Part shown: piece by piece, positions 13,032 to 20,953 of the stretch
How the letters are laid out: the number at the start of each line of letters is the position of its first letter
Numbering within the stretch: the first letter of the stretch is position 1
NCBI GenBank assembly: GCA_964497825.1
Contig: CAZCFA010000040.1
Location: 1-25,230, forward strand
Direction: 5' to 3'
Length of the DNA: 25,230 bases
From: RHKX01 sp964497825
GTDB lineage: Bacteria > Actinomycetota > Thermoleophilia > Solirubrobacterales > 70-9
Program-made: the position numbers and the translations under genes
Notes under the pieces: model-generated
The model's database searches: none
Seen by the model: the letters and a program-made list of their open reading frames with translations, nothing else
What the model was told of the DNA's origin: nothing

Positions 13032-14804
13032 TCAGGCTACCGGGCGGTCATCCTCGTCGCCGCCGGTCGCCCCGTCGGCGGGCTCGGAGGCGGTGACGAC
13101 GGGCTCGGGTTCGGGCGGCGGCTCCGCGGCCCGCGCCGGGGGCGGGGTCCAGCGGGTGCCGCGGCGACGAATCGCCTCGCGGATGTCCTCCAGCGGCCGG
13201 TCGCTGCGGACGTCGGGGACGAGGTCGAAGTTGTGCACCGGGGGCGGGGAGGGGGCGAACCACTCGAGCGTGCTGCCGCCCCACGGGTCGGGACCGACGG
13301 CGACGCCGTTGTTGTAGCTGACCGCGGCGTTGATCATCGCGAGCAGGAAGCCGGCGGCGAAGATCAGGCAGCCCGCGGTCGCGATCGCGTTCAGCGCGTC
13401 GAGCCCCGAATCGCCGTAGAACTTGAAGCCGTCGACCGGCATCCCCTCGAGGCCGGCGAGCTGCATCGGCACGATCATCACGATCGCGCCGATGAACAGC
13501 GCCCAGAACGAGCCCCGGCCGAGGCCCTCGCTCATCATCGTGCCGTTGAGCTTCGGGAACCAGTAGTGGAGCGCGGCGAAGCCGCCGAGGACGCCGGCGC
13601 CGACGAGCGCGGCGTGGGTGTCGCCCCACGCGGTCGCGGTGTTGTTGAGCTGCCAGCCGACCGGCGGGATCGACTGCACCATCTCGCCGACGAGGCCGGC
13701 GAAGGTGATGAAGATCGCGCCGAGCGCGAACAGCGACGGCGCTCCGATGCGAAGGTTGCCGGCGCCCAGCGTCGCGAACCAGTTGAACAGGATCAGCCCG
13801 GCGGGCACGGCGGCGGCGAGCGCCATCAGCATCGCGAAGTAGAGCAGCCCGATCGGGATCGCGCCGGCGATCATGTTCTGCATCCAGGCGAGCACCGCGA
13901 GCACCGCGAGGGCGATCAACGAGCCCGCGATCGTGCCGGGGCCGAACTGCGGCCGGCGCGCGAAGGTCGGCAGGATCTCGGAGATCGCGCCGAAGGCGGC
14001 GATCACGACCGAGATGTAGGCGCCGGCGAGGAAGATCGAGCTCATGTGCTCGTAGAGCACCGGCGAGCCGCCCTCCATCGGATCGAAGAAGGCGCCGTCG
14101 AACTGACGGTCGATCATCAGCATCACCAGCGCCGCGATCATGATCGGCGCGACGACGACGAGCGTCCAGCTGACGACGCCGGCGGACCACGAGAAGGGCG
14201 GCACCCGCCGCCAGACCATGCCCGGGGCGCGGTTGAGGCGCAGCGTCGCGATCATGCTGACCGCGAAGGCGACGAAGCCGATCAGCGACACCCCGAGCCC
14301 GACGATCCAGGCGTCGTTGCCGTGGCTGGGGAGGAAGGCGGCGCTCGACAGCGGCGTCAGCGCGATCGTCCCCGCCTGGGCGGGCCGGTAGAGGAAGCTC
14401 AGGTAGATGATCACGCCGCCGAACAGGAACAGCCAGTAGGAGAGGTGATGGAGGCGCGGCAGCGCCATCCCGCGGGCGCCGATCTGCAGCGGCACGACCG
14501 TCGAGAACAGCCCCAGCGCGAGCGGGATCGCGAACAGGACCAGGGCCGAGACCCCGTAGGCGGAGAGCAGCCGGTCGAACAGGTCGGGCGCGATGAAGGT
14601 GTTCTCTGGCACCAGCAGCTGCAGCCGCATCAGCACGAGCTCGGTCAGCGCCACCGCCGCGAACAGGAACGAGGTCGCGACGTACATCCGCCCGACCGCC
14701 TTGTGGTCGGCGCTGGTGACGAGCTTGATCCAGGCCCGCCGCCGGCGCGGGACCCGCTCGGAGACGATCTCGGGGCGGGCGGCGCCCCGCAGCGGCGGCG
14801 TCAC
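13032..14804 (-). CDS. Degenerate cytochrome oxidase subunit I paralogue lacking haem and copper ligands
   Basis: A 590-aa protein with the fold and landmarks of subunit I (TSADHKAVGRMY, QIGARGMALPRL, HYWFPKLNGTM, LAGLEGMP, PPPVHNFD) and about twelve helices. Aligned by eye to the CoxA at 4804-6732, the haem a His is Y83 (SAYG), the CuB His of helix VI is A260, the CuB pair HH is Q309-N310 (AWMQNM), and the haem a3 His is D395 (GDTH). Only H397, the second haem a ligand position, remains. The cross-linked Tyr is I264 and the K-channel Lys is I338. It therefore cannot reduce O2 by the known mechanism. The GTG at 14804 overlaps the coxB2 stop (GTGA) after GGAGAGG. A Pro/Glu-rich tail of about 40 residues ends the protein. 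Confidence 0.9.
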   Translation of the reverse strand: MTPPLRGAARPEIVSERVPRRRRAWIKLVTSADHKAVGRMYVATSFLFAAVALTELVLMRLQLLVPENTFIAPDLFDRLLSAYGVSALVLFAIPLALGLFSTVVPLQIGARGMALPRLHHLSYWLFLFGGVIIYLSFLYRPAQAGTIALTPLSSAAFLPSHGNDAWIVGLGVSLIGFVAFAVSMIATLRLNRAPGMVWRRVPPFSWSAGVVSWTLVVVAPIMIAALVMLMIDRQFDGAFFDPMEGGSPVLYEHMSSIFLAGAYISVVIAAFGAISEILPTFARRPQFGPGTIAGSLIALAVLAVLAWMQNMIAGAIPIGLLYFAMLMALAAAVPAGLILFNWFATLGAGNLRIGAPSLFALGAIFITFAGLVGEMVQSIPPVGWQLNNTATAWGDTHAALVGAGVLGGFAALHYWFPKLNGTMMSEGLGRGSFWALFIGAIVMIVPMQLAGLEGMPVDGFKFYGDSGLDALNAIATAGCLIFAAGFLLAMINAAVSYNNGVAVGPDPWGGSTLEWFAPSPPPVHNFDLVPDVRSDRPLEDIREAIRRRGTRWTPPPARAAEPPPEPEPVVTASEPADGATGGDEDDRPVA

Positions 14805-15640
14805 TTGCCCTCTCCCCTGCTCTCGAGCGCGACGCCGGGCGCGCTGCCGTCGTCGACCCGGGCCTGGACGGCGGCGCGGGCGTCCTTGATGTCCTTGATC
14901 CGCTGCGCCAGGAACGACTTGTACTCGTCCTCGGAGACGACGTGGACCGCGGTCCGCATCGTCGCGTAGCCGGGGCCCGAGAACTCGGTCGAGCGACCGT
15001 CGTAGGTGCCCTCCTCGTCGGCGACGAAGGTGACCGACTGGTGCTCACCGGGAACGGCGTCGACCGAGCGCGCCAGCTGCGGCACCCACCAGCGGTGGAT
15101 CACGTCGGTCGAGCCGATGTTGAGCGTGATCGGCGTGTCGACCGGGACCACGAGGTCGTAGTAGCTGTAGGGCGTGTTCGCCGAGAAGCCGTCGGTGGTC
15201 GGCTCCGCCTCCGGGTACTCGTAGCGCCACAGCCACTGCTGGCCGGTGACCTCGATCGCGATCGGCTTCGCCTGCGAGGCCTCGACGTCGCGGGCGCGCT
15301 CGGTGAAGACGATGCCGACGACGAACAGGACCAGCGCGGCGGCGCCGATCGCGGCGCCGACGCGGCGCTGGACCGTGCCCGTTCCCCGGGTGCGGCCCTC
15401 GCCCTCACCCTCGCCGCGACGCGCGAGCACGGCGCGCAGCAGCGCCGCCGCGATCGCGACGATCACGGCCACCGTGACGACCAGGCCGATCCAGTACATC
15501 GTCTGGGTCGCGTCCGCGTTCGAGCTCGCCGGCGAGTCGGGGGCGATGATGCCGGCCGAGGCCGCGGCCGGCGCGAGCGCCGGCGCGAGCGCGCTCAGCG
15601 CCGCGGCCGTCAGGGCTGCTTTGCGACGGGACGGGGACAA
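14801..15640 (-). CDS. Degenerate cytochrome oxidase subunit II paralogue lacking the CuA site
   Basis: A 279-aa protein with signal peptide (residues 1-29, ending AAASAG), two membrane helices (about 48-72 and 95-113) and an outside cupredoxin-type domain. The fold is clear from VTGQQWLWRYEYP, DVIHRWWVPQ and GPGYATM. Of the CuA ligands, H182, E219 and M228 remain, but both Cys are Ser (S217, S221) and the second His is Tyr (Y225) in RSTEFSGPGYATM. Loss of CuA alone is known in quinol oxidases, but here the partner subunit I has lost its cofactors as well. The TTG at 15640 follows TAGAAT by 9 nt. It is coupled to the degenerate subunit I by a GTGA overlap. Confidence 0.9.
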   Translation of the reverse strand: MSPSRRKAALTAAALSALAPALAPAAASAGIIAPDSPASSNADATQTMYWIGLVVTVAVIVAIAAALLRAVLARRGEGEGEGRTRGTGTVQRRVGAAIGAAALVLFVVGIVFTERARDVEASQAKPIAIEVTGQQWLWRYEYPEAEPTTDGFSANTPYSYYDLVVPVDTPITLNIGSTDVIHRWWVPQLARSVDAVPGEHQSVTFVADEEGTYDGRSTEFSGPGYATMRTAVHVVSEDEYKSFLAQRIKDIKDARAAVQARVDDGSAPGVALESRGEGK

Positions 15641-15649
15641 GGGCGGGTC

Positions 15650-15655
15650 ATTCTA
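15650..15655 (-). promoter_or_regulatory. Candidate -10 element (TAGAAT) of the pseudo-oxidase operon
   Basis: TAGAAT-N9-TTG, identical in hexamer and spacing to the promoter of the real coxB at 3945-3950. Confidence 0.55.
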
Positions 15656-15751
15656 TGGGGATGCCGGATCGACCGTCGCCGCGGCCGCCGGCCCCTCTCC
15701 GCGCCCCCCGTTCGCCGCCCGCGCCGCCCGTTTCGGCCGCCGCCGCGGCCC

Positions 15752-15757
15752 TATACT
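15752..15757 (+). promoter_or_regulatory. Candidate -10 element (TATACT) for the PAP2 gene
   Basis: TATACT is close to the sigma-70 consensus, with TTTCGG 15 nt upstream as a weak -35. The start codon is 33 nt downstream, so this transcript would have a short leader. Confidence 0.45.
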
Positions 15758-15790
15758 CGCCCGGCCCTTGGCGTCGTCCCTCCCGTCGAC

Positions 15791-16726
15791 ATGAGGCGGT
15801 CGCATCCGCTGCGCCCGCTGCTGCGCGCCGCCGCCGCGACGGCGCTCGTCGCCTCGGTCGCGGTGCCGCTGCTGCGCCGCCGCCGCCACGTTCCGGCGAC
15901 GCTGACGGTCGCCTGCGTCGCCTCCGGCCCGTTCGCGATCGCGACGCTGTGGCACCGGACCCCGCTCCGCGACGCGTTCATCTACGCCTCGCAGATGTGG
16001 GCGTTCATCATGGTCCACGAGCTTCCCTACGACGAGCCCGAGCGCCTGCGCGCGCGGCTGCGGATCCGCTACCCGATCCGGATCGACCGCGCGATCGGAG
16101 CCGGGCGGCTGCCGAACGCGCGGCTGCAGCAGGCGCTGATGCGCGGCGACGGCGAGGTCACCGCGCTCGACCGCGTGCTCAGCATCGGCCACTGGGCGTG
16201 GTTCATGGAGCCGCACCTGTCGCTGGTCTTCATCCTGCTTCGCGACGAGCGCCGGTTCGTGCGTGCGGCGCGCCAGATGGCGATCGCCTTCGACGCCGGC
16301 TGCGCGATCTACATCGCGCTGCCGACGGCGCCGCCGTGGTGGGCCGCCGCCAACGGCTACACCGGCGCGGAGACGGTCGACCGGCGGATGGTCGCGGTCG
16401 GCGAGCGCGTCTGGGGGCGGGCCTGGCCGACGCTGTTCAACGGCGTCGACGGCAACCCCTGGGCGGCGATGCCGTCGCTGCACTTCGGCGCGTCGGTGCT
16501 GGCGGCGCTCCTGCTCGCGGAGGCCGACCCGCGGGCGGGCGCGGTCGGCTGGGGCTACGCGCTCGGCCTCGGCTTCGCCCTCGTCTACCTCGGCGAGCAC
16601 TACGTGGTCGACCTGATCGCCGGCCTCGGCCTCGTCGCCGCCGTCCGCCTGATCGACCCCCTGGCCGAGCCGCTGGCGCTGGCGATCAGCCGCGGCGTCC
16701 AGCGGCTCGAGGCGATCGCGGCCTAG
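15791..16726 (+). CDS. PAP2-superfamily membrane phosphatase/phosphotransferase
   Basis: A 311-aa polytopic membrane protein of the PAP2_3 (Aur1/Ipt1-like) branch, which transfers or hydrolyses lipid-linked phosphate groups. The catalytic signatures are PSLHFGASVLAA (C2) and YLGEHYVVDLIAG (C3, with His and Asp of the HxxxD type), near residues 232-280, preceded by the conserved ALPTAPPWW. The N-terminal part has two hydrophobic segments and a soluble loop with YPIRIDRAIGAGRLPN. The ATG at 15791 begins a basic N-terminus directly before the first helix. It is divergent from the pseudo-oxidase operon and followed 69 nt later by a flippase-like gene. The lipid substrate is unknown. Confidence 0.85.
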   Translation: MRRSHPLRPLLRAAAATALVASVAVPLLRRRRHVPATLTVACVASGPFAIATLWHRTPLRDAFIYASQMWAFIMVHELPYDEPERLRARLRIRYPIRIDRAIGAGRLPNARLQQALMRGDGEVTALDRVLSIGHWAWFMEPHLSLVFILLRDERRFVRAARQMAIAFDAGCAIYIALPTAPPWWAAANGYTGAETVDRRMVAVGERVWGRAWPTLFNGVDGNPWAAMPSLHFGASVLAALLLAEADPRAGAVGWGYALGLGFALVYLGEHYVVDLIAGLGLVAAVRLIDPLAEPLALAISRGVQRLEAIAA

Positions 16727-16795
16727 CCGCGGGCGGCCCGCGAGCCGCCGCGGCTGCGAGACTCCGCGTCCGTGACGGGAGACGGGGAGAGCCGA

Positions 16796-17941
16796 TTGGC
16801 GAGCGGCGACGGACGCCCCGCGGCGGACGCGATCGGGCCCGATTCCGACGACGACGAGGAGGAGCCGTCGTTCTTCCAGGACCCGCGCCAGGTCGCGCTG
16901 ACCTTCGCCCTCGTGATCCTCGGCTTCGCGGCGATCTACCTGCTGCTGCCGAAGCTGATCGGCCTCGAGGACGCGATCGAGAAGCTCGGCGAGGGCTCGT
17001 GGCCATGGGTCGCCGTCGCCGTCGCCTTCAACGTCGCCGCGTTCGGCGCCTACGTGGCCCTGTTCCGCGCCGTGGTCGGCGAGAACGTCGTCGACCTCGA
17101 CTGGCGCGAGAGCTACCAGATCACGATGGCCGGCCTGGCCGCGTCGCGGCTGGTCTCGGCCGGCGGCGCCGGCGGCGTCGTGCTCAGCTACTGGGCGCTG
17201 CGCAAGGCGGGGATGGCGCGTCCGGAGGCGGCCCGGCGGATGGTCGCGTTCATGGTGATGCTCTACTCGGTCTACATCCTCGCGGTGATCATCTTCGGCG
17301 TGCTGCTGCGAACCGGGACGCTGGCGGGCGCCGCGCCGGTGTCGGTCACGGTCGTGCCGGCGGCGATCGCCGGCGGGGTCGCGATCGTGCTCGTCCTGAT
17401 CGGGCTGATCCCCGGCGACCTGCAGGGGCGGCTGTCGTTCGACGGCCAGAGCCGGGTGATGGGCTGGATCGTCAGGCTCAGCAGCGTCCCGGCGACGCTC
17501 GCGCAGGGCATCCGCACCGGCCGCGCCTTCCTCCGCAACCGCCGCAAGAGGGCGCTGGCGATCGGCGGCGCCGTCGGCTTCTGGGCGGCGAACATCGGCA
17601 TCCTCTGGGCCAGCTTCGAGGCGTTCGGCGAGTCGGTCCCGATCGGCGTCGTCGTGATGGGCTTCTTCGTCGGCATGGTCGGCAACCTGATCCCCGACCC
17701 GGCCGGGGTCGGCGGCGTCGACGCGGGCCTGATCGGCACCTTCGTGATCTTCGGGCTGCCGGCGGCGACGGTGATCGCCGCGGTGCTCGTCTACCGGCTG
17801 ATCGCCTTCTGGCTGCCGCTGCCGCCGGGCATCGTCGCCTTCCTGCAGCTGCGCAAGACCGTCGCCAGGTGGGAGAGCGAGGGGCGCCCGGCAGCGGCGG
17901 CGACCGCGGCCATCGCCAATGCTTCAGAAAGTAAAGTATGA
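16796..17941 (+). CDS. Flippase-like integral membrane protein (UPF0104/LPG synthase transmembrane family)
   Basis: A 381-aa protein with a short acidic N-terminus (DSDDDEEEPSFFQDP) and about eight hydrophobic helices. It matches the membrane domain shared by YbhN/AglD and lysylphosphatidylglycerol synthase: DWRESYQITMAGLAASRLVSAGGAGG, YWALRKAGM, and GNLIPDPAGVGGVDAGLIG near the end. Members are thought to move or modify lipids, with no soluble synthase domain here. The TTG at 16796 is preferred because GGGGAG lies 6 nt upstream; a GTG at 16772 in frame would add eight residues. The stop codon overlaps the candidate promoter of trxB. With the PAP2 gene it may form a lipid-related unit. Confidence 0.85.
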   Translation: MASGDGRPAADAIGPDSDDDEEEPSFFQDPRQVALTFALVILGFAAIYLLLPKLIGLEDAIEKLGEGSWPWVAVAVAFNVAAFGAYVALFRAVVGENVVDLDWRESYQITMAGLAASRLVSAGGAGGVVLSYWALRKAGMARPEAARRMVAFMVMLYSVYILAVIIFGVLLRTGTLAGAAPVSVTVVPAAIAGGVAIVLVLIGLIPGDLQGRLSFDGQSRVMGWIVRLSSVPATLAQGIRTGRAFLRNRRKRALAIGGAVGFWAANIGILWASFEAFGESVPIGVVVMGFFVGMVGNLIPDPAGVGGVDAGLIGTFVIFGLPAATVIAAVLVYRLIAFWLPLPPGIVAFLQLRKTVARWESEGRPAAAATAAIANASESKV

Positions 17942-17942
17942 T
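17937..17942 (+). promoter_or_regulatory. Candidate -10 element (TATGAT) for trxB
   Basis: TATGAT overlaps the stop codon of the upstream gene within an unusually AT-rich stretch (17919-17943). Initiation about 7 nt later would give a leader of about 42 nt carrying the SD AGGAG at 17981-17985. Confidence 0.45.
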
Positions 17943-17991
17943 TGCGCGAGCAACCGGTTCCGCAACGACGACCGACGCCGAGGAGAAGGCA

Positions 17992-18984
17992 GTGAGCGAC
18001 GAGCGCATCGAGAACCTGATCATCATCGGCGGCGCCTGCGCCGGCTACACGGCCGCGATCTACGCCGCCCGCGCCGACCTCGAGCCGCTCGTGATCGAGG
18101 GGTTCCAGTGGGGCGGGCAGCTCCAGAACACGACCGAGGTCGAGAACTACCCCGGCTTCCCGGAGGGGATCATGGGGCCGGAGCTGATGGTCAACTTCCG
18201 CGCCCAGGCGGAGCGGTTCGGGGCCCGCTTCATCACCGACGACGCGACGCGGGTCGAGCTCTCCGACGGCGGCATCCAGGAGGTCTGGGTCAACGACGAG
18301 CGCCACCGGGCGCGGGCGGTGATCCTGGCGATGGGCGCGCAGCCGAAGCGGCTCGGCATCCCCGGCGAGGTCGAGCTCGGCGGCCGCGGCGTCTCGACCT
18401 GCGGCGTCTGCGACGGCGCCTTCTTCAAGGGCCGCGACGTGATCGTGATCGGCGGCGGCGACACCGCGATGGAGGACTCGATCTTCGTCTCCAAGTACGC
18501 CGACAAGCTCAGCGTCGTCCACCGGCGCGACGAGTTCCGCGCCTCCCAGATCATGCAGGAGAAGGCGCAGGAGCGGCCCAACATCGACTTCAAGACGCCG
18601 TTCGTGCCGGACGAGTTCATCGCCGGCGACGACGGCGCGCTGGCGCGGGTGCGGCTGCGCAACGCGGTCAGCGGTGAGAGCGAGGAGGTCGAGGTCGGCG
18701 GCGCCTTCGTCGCGATCGGCCACATCCCCGGCTCGGAGCTGGTCGCGGGCCAGGTCGACCTGCACGACAACGGCTACGTCAAGGTCGACGAGCCCTCGAC
18801 CCGCACCAACCTCGCCGGCGTCTTCGCGATCGGCGACCTCGTCGACTTCACCTACCGCCAGGCGGTCACCGCCGCCGGCTCCGGCTGCCGCGGCGCGCTC
18901 GACGCCGAGTGGTACCTGCGCGACACGCCGCCGACCGAGGAGCAGGTCGAGGTCGGGGCGGAGCGCAGCGGCGTCGGCTCCTGA
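17992..18984 (+). CDS. trxB: Thioredoxin reductase (NADPH)
   Basis: A 330-aa FAD enzyme passing electrons from NADPH to thioredoxin in the cytoplasm. The redox pair is C137-x-x-C140 (STCGVCDG). The NADPH domain has GGGDTAME (154-161) and the phosphate-binding HRRDEFR (177-183). The C-terminal FAD motif is GVFAIGDLVD. The N-terminal FAD loop reads GGACAG (13-18) instead of the usual GxGPAG, so the second Gly is Ala and the Pro is Cys. The GTG at 17992 is chosen because AGGAG lies 6 nt upstream and the N-terminus then has normal length; an ATG at 17938 would add 18 residues and overlaps the -10 box. It converges on the GH15 gene. Confidence 0.94.
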   Translation: MSDERIENLIIIGGACAGYTAAIYAARADLEPLVIEGFQWGGQLQNTTEVENYPGFPEGIMGPELMVNFRAQAERFGARFITDDATRVELSDGGIQEVWVNDERHRARAVILAMGAQPKRLGIPGEVELGGRGVSTCGVCDGAFFKGRDVIVIGGGDTAMEDSIFVSKYADKLSVVHRRDEFRASQIMQEKAQERPNIDFKTPFVPDEFIAGDDGALARVRLRNAVSGESEEVEVGGAFVAIGHIPGSELVAGQVDLHDNGYVKVDEPSTRTNLAGVFAIGDLVDFTYRQAVTAAGSGCRGALDAEWYLRDTPPTEEQVEVGAERSGVGS

Positions 18985-18999
18985 CCCGGCGCGGGGCCC

Positions 19000-20913
19000 C
19001 TACCCGCCCTGGGCCAGCATCTCGGAGAAGACCGCGCGCTCCTCGGGCGGCCGCTCGCCCGCGGCCTGCTCGTCGGCGATCACCTGGCTGACCGCGTTGA
19101 TCAGCGCCAGGTGGGTGAACGCCTGCGGGAAGTTGCCGAGCTGGCGTCCCGTCTGCGAGGAGATCTCCTCGGCGTAGAGGTCGAGGTGGCCGCCCATGCC
19201 GAGCAGCCGCTCGCAGAGCTTGTGGGCCTCGTGCCGCTCGCCGATCTCGGCCAGCGCCGAGACGAGCCAGAACGAGCAGATCGTGAACGTGCCCTCGGCG
19301 CCGTGCAGGCCGTCGGTCGTGCGATCGACCCGGTAGCGGAGGACGAGGCCGCGCTCGGTCAGCTCGTCCTTGATCGCCATCACGGTGTTGCGCAGCCGCT
19401 CGTCGTCACCGGGCAGGAAGCGGACCAGCGCGGCGAGCAGGGTCGAGGCGTCGAGCTCGTCGCTGTCGTAGTGCTGGCGCAGCACGCCGCGCTCGCTGAC
19501 GCCGCGGCTGAGGATGTCGCGCTTGATCCGATCGGCCTCGGCGCGCCAGCGCTCGGCCCGGGCGCCCTCGCCGCGCCGGGCGGCGATCCGGGCGCCGCGG
19601 TCGACCGCGACCCAGCACATCAGCTTCGAGGAGACGTAGTGCTTGGGCTCGTCACGGGCCTCCCAGATCCCCTGGTCGGGCTCCTCCCAGACGGCGACCG
19701 CCCGCTCGACCTGCTCGGCGGCGAGCTCCCAGAGCGAGCTGCTGACGCCGCCGAGCGCGCGGGCGTGGATGTAGATCGAGTCGAGCAGCGCCCCGTAGAC
19801 GTCGTTCTGGCGCTGCGCGTAGGCGGCGTTGCCGATCCGCACCGGCTTCGAGTCCTCGTAGCCCGAGAGCTCGTCGAGGGTGGACTCGGTCAGCTCCTTC
19901 TCGCCGCCGATCCCGTACATGATCTGCATCCGCTTCTCGCCCTTGCAGACGCCCTCGACGAAGTCCATGAAGTCGCGCGCCTCGTCGTCGAGGCCGAGCC
20001 CGTGCAGGCCCCACAGCGCGAAGGTCGCGTCGCGGATCCAGGTGTAGCGGTAGTCCCAGTTGCGGACCCCTCCCGGCGTCTCCGGCAGCGACGTGGTCAG
20101 CGCCGCGACCATGCCGCCGGTCGGCGCGTGCATCAGCCCCTTCAGGGTCAGCGCCGAGCGCTGCAGCTCGTCGCGCCAGGGGTGGTCGGGGAAGCGGCCG
20201 CGCTCGAGCCAGCGGCGCCAGACCCGCCCGGTCTCGTAGATCTTCGCGAAGGCGCTGCCGGCGTCGCCGGGCAGCTCCGCCTGCGGCGACCAGGTCAGCG
20301 CGCAGAAGGCGTTGGCGTCGGTGTCGAGCCGGCGGCCGCCGCGGAGCACGCCGGCGTCGTCGAGCTCGAGCTCGAGGTCGGCGGCGAGCCGCAGATCGAG
20401 CTCGCCGCAGCGCGCGGTCGCCAGCCCGAGCTCGCGGTCGACATCCCACTCGATCGCGCCGCGCGCGTAGTCGGGGCGGGCGTCGCAGACGAGCTCGATC
20501 TCGGTCGTGCCCTCGGGGCAGTGGACGCTGCGGATCAGCATCCGCTCGGCGGCGACGATGCTGCGGCCGCCGAAGTGCGGGCCGGGGTCCATCCGCACCG
20601 CGAGCGCGTCGCGGACGACCGCCCAGCCGGTCTCGGTCGCCCAGGTCGTCTCGATCACGTTCGTGCCGGGCTCGTAGCGGCGCGCGACCGGGACCATCTC
20701 GTCGGGGCCGAAGCGGAGCCGGCCGGCGGCGCGGTCGAGGATCGCGCCGAACAGCGACGGCGAGTCGAACCGGGGCAGGCAGAGCCACTCGATCGAGCCG
20801 TCGGCCGACAGCAGCGCCCCGGTCTCGCAGTCGGAGAGGAAGCCGTAGGTGCCGATCGGCGGGAAGTGCTCGCCGCTGCTGCCGAGCTCGGCCCTGTCCT
20901 CGCTCCGGCTCAC
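19000..20913 (-). CDS. Glycoside hydrolase family 15 (glucoamylase/trehalase-like)
   Basis: A 637-aa cytoplasmic protein without signal peptide. The N-terminal super-beta-sandwich domain begins IGTYGFLSDCETGALLSADGSIEWLCLPRFD. The (alpha/alpha)6 catalytic domain contains RNWDYRYTWIRDA (about residues 284-296), QGIWEARDEPKHYVSSKLMCW with the likely acid Glu near 417, and EGTFTICSFWLV near 540, which provides the likely base. Actinobacterial proteins of this layout act on alpha-glucans or as trehalases; the two cannot be told apart here. Length fits the family. The GTG at 20913 is preceded by TAGAGT and 7 nt. It shares a 40-nt divergent gap with the EamA gene. Confidence 0.93.
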   Translation of the reverse strand: MSRSEDRAELGSSGEHFPPIGTYGFLSDCETGALLSADGSIEWLCLPRFDSPSLFGAILDRAAGRLRFGPDEMVPVARRYEPGTNVIETTWATETGWAVVRDALAVRMDPGPHFGGRSIVAAERMLIRSVHCPEGTTEIELVCDARPDYARGAIEWDVDRELGLATARCGELDLRLAADLELELDDAGVLRGGRRLDTDANAFCALTWSPQAELPGDAGSAFAKIYETGRVWRRWLERGRFPDHPWRDELQRSALTLKGLMHAPTGGMVAALTTSLPETPGGVRNWDYRYTWIRDATFALWGLHGLGLDDEARDFMDFVEGVCKGEKRMQIMYGIGGEKELTESTLDELSGYEDSKPVRIGNAAYAQRQNDVYGALLDSIYIHARALGGVSSSLWELAAEQVERAVAVWEEPDQGIWEARDEPKHYVSSKLMCWVAVDRGARIAARRGEGARAERWRAEADRIKRDILSRGVSERGVLRQHYDSDELDASTLLAALVRFLPGDDERLRNTVMAIKDELTERGLVLRYRVDRTTDGLHGAEGTFTICSFWLVSALAEIGERHEAHKLCERLLGMGGHLDLYAEEISSQTGRQLGNFPQAFTHLALINAVSQVIADEQAAGERPPEERAVFSEMLAQGG

Positions 20914-20920
20914 GGCGACG

Positions 20921-20926
20921 ACTCTA
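20921..20926 (-). promoter_or_regulatory. Candidate -10 element (TAGAGT) for the GH15 gene
   Basis: TAGAGT-N7-GTG in the 40-nt gap between divergent start codons. Confidence 0.45.
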
Positions 20927-20941
20927 TCCGGATCGCGCCCT

Positions 20942-20947
20942 TACTCT
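20942..20947 (+). promoter_or_regulatory. Candidate -10 element (TACTCT) for the EamA gene
   Basis: TACTCT-N6-GTG. It lies 15 nt from the opposite-strand -10 box, so the two promoters must overlap. Confidence 0.4.
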
Positions 20948-20953
20948 GCTCCG

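Noticed and set aside
13048..15048. Second long open frame on the same strand through coxA2 and coxB2
   Set aside because: The frame is Arg/Asp-rich and lacks membrane helices; the true frame shows clear subunit I and II motifs.
13032..15640. Interpreting the second oxidase pair as pseudogenes
   Set aside because: Both frames are complete, normal in length, coupled by a 4-nt overlap and preceded by a promoter-like element. Fold motifs are kept while ligands are changed, which does not look like random decay.
14801..15640. Interpreting CoxB2 as a quinol oxidase subunit II
   Set aside because: Loss of CuA fits, but the coupled subunit I also lacks the CuB and haem a3 ligands, so no oxidase activity would remain.
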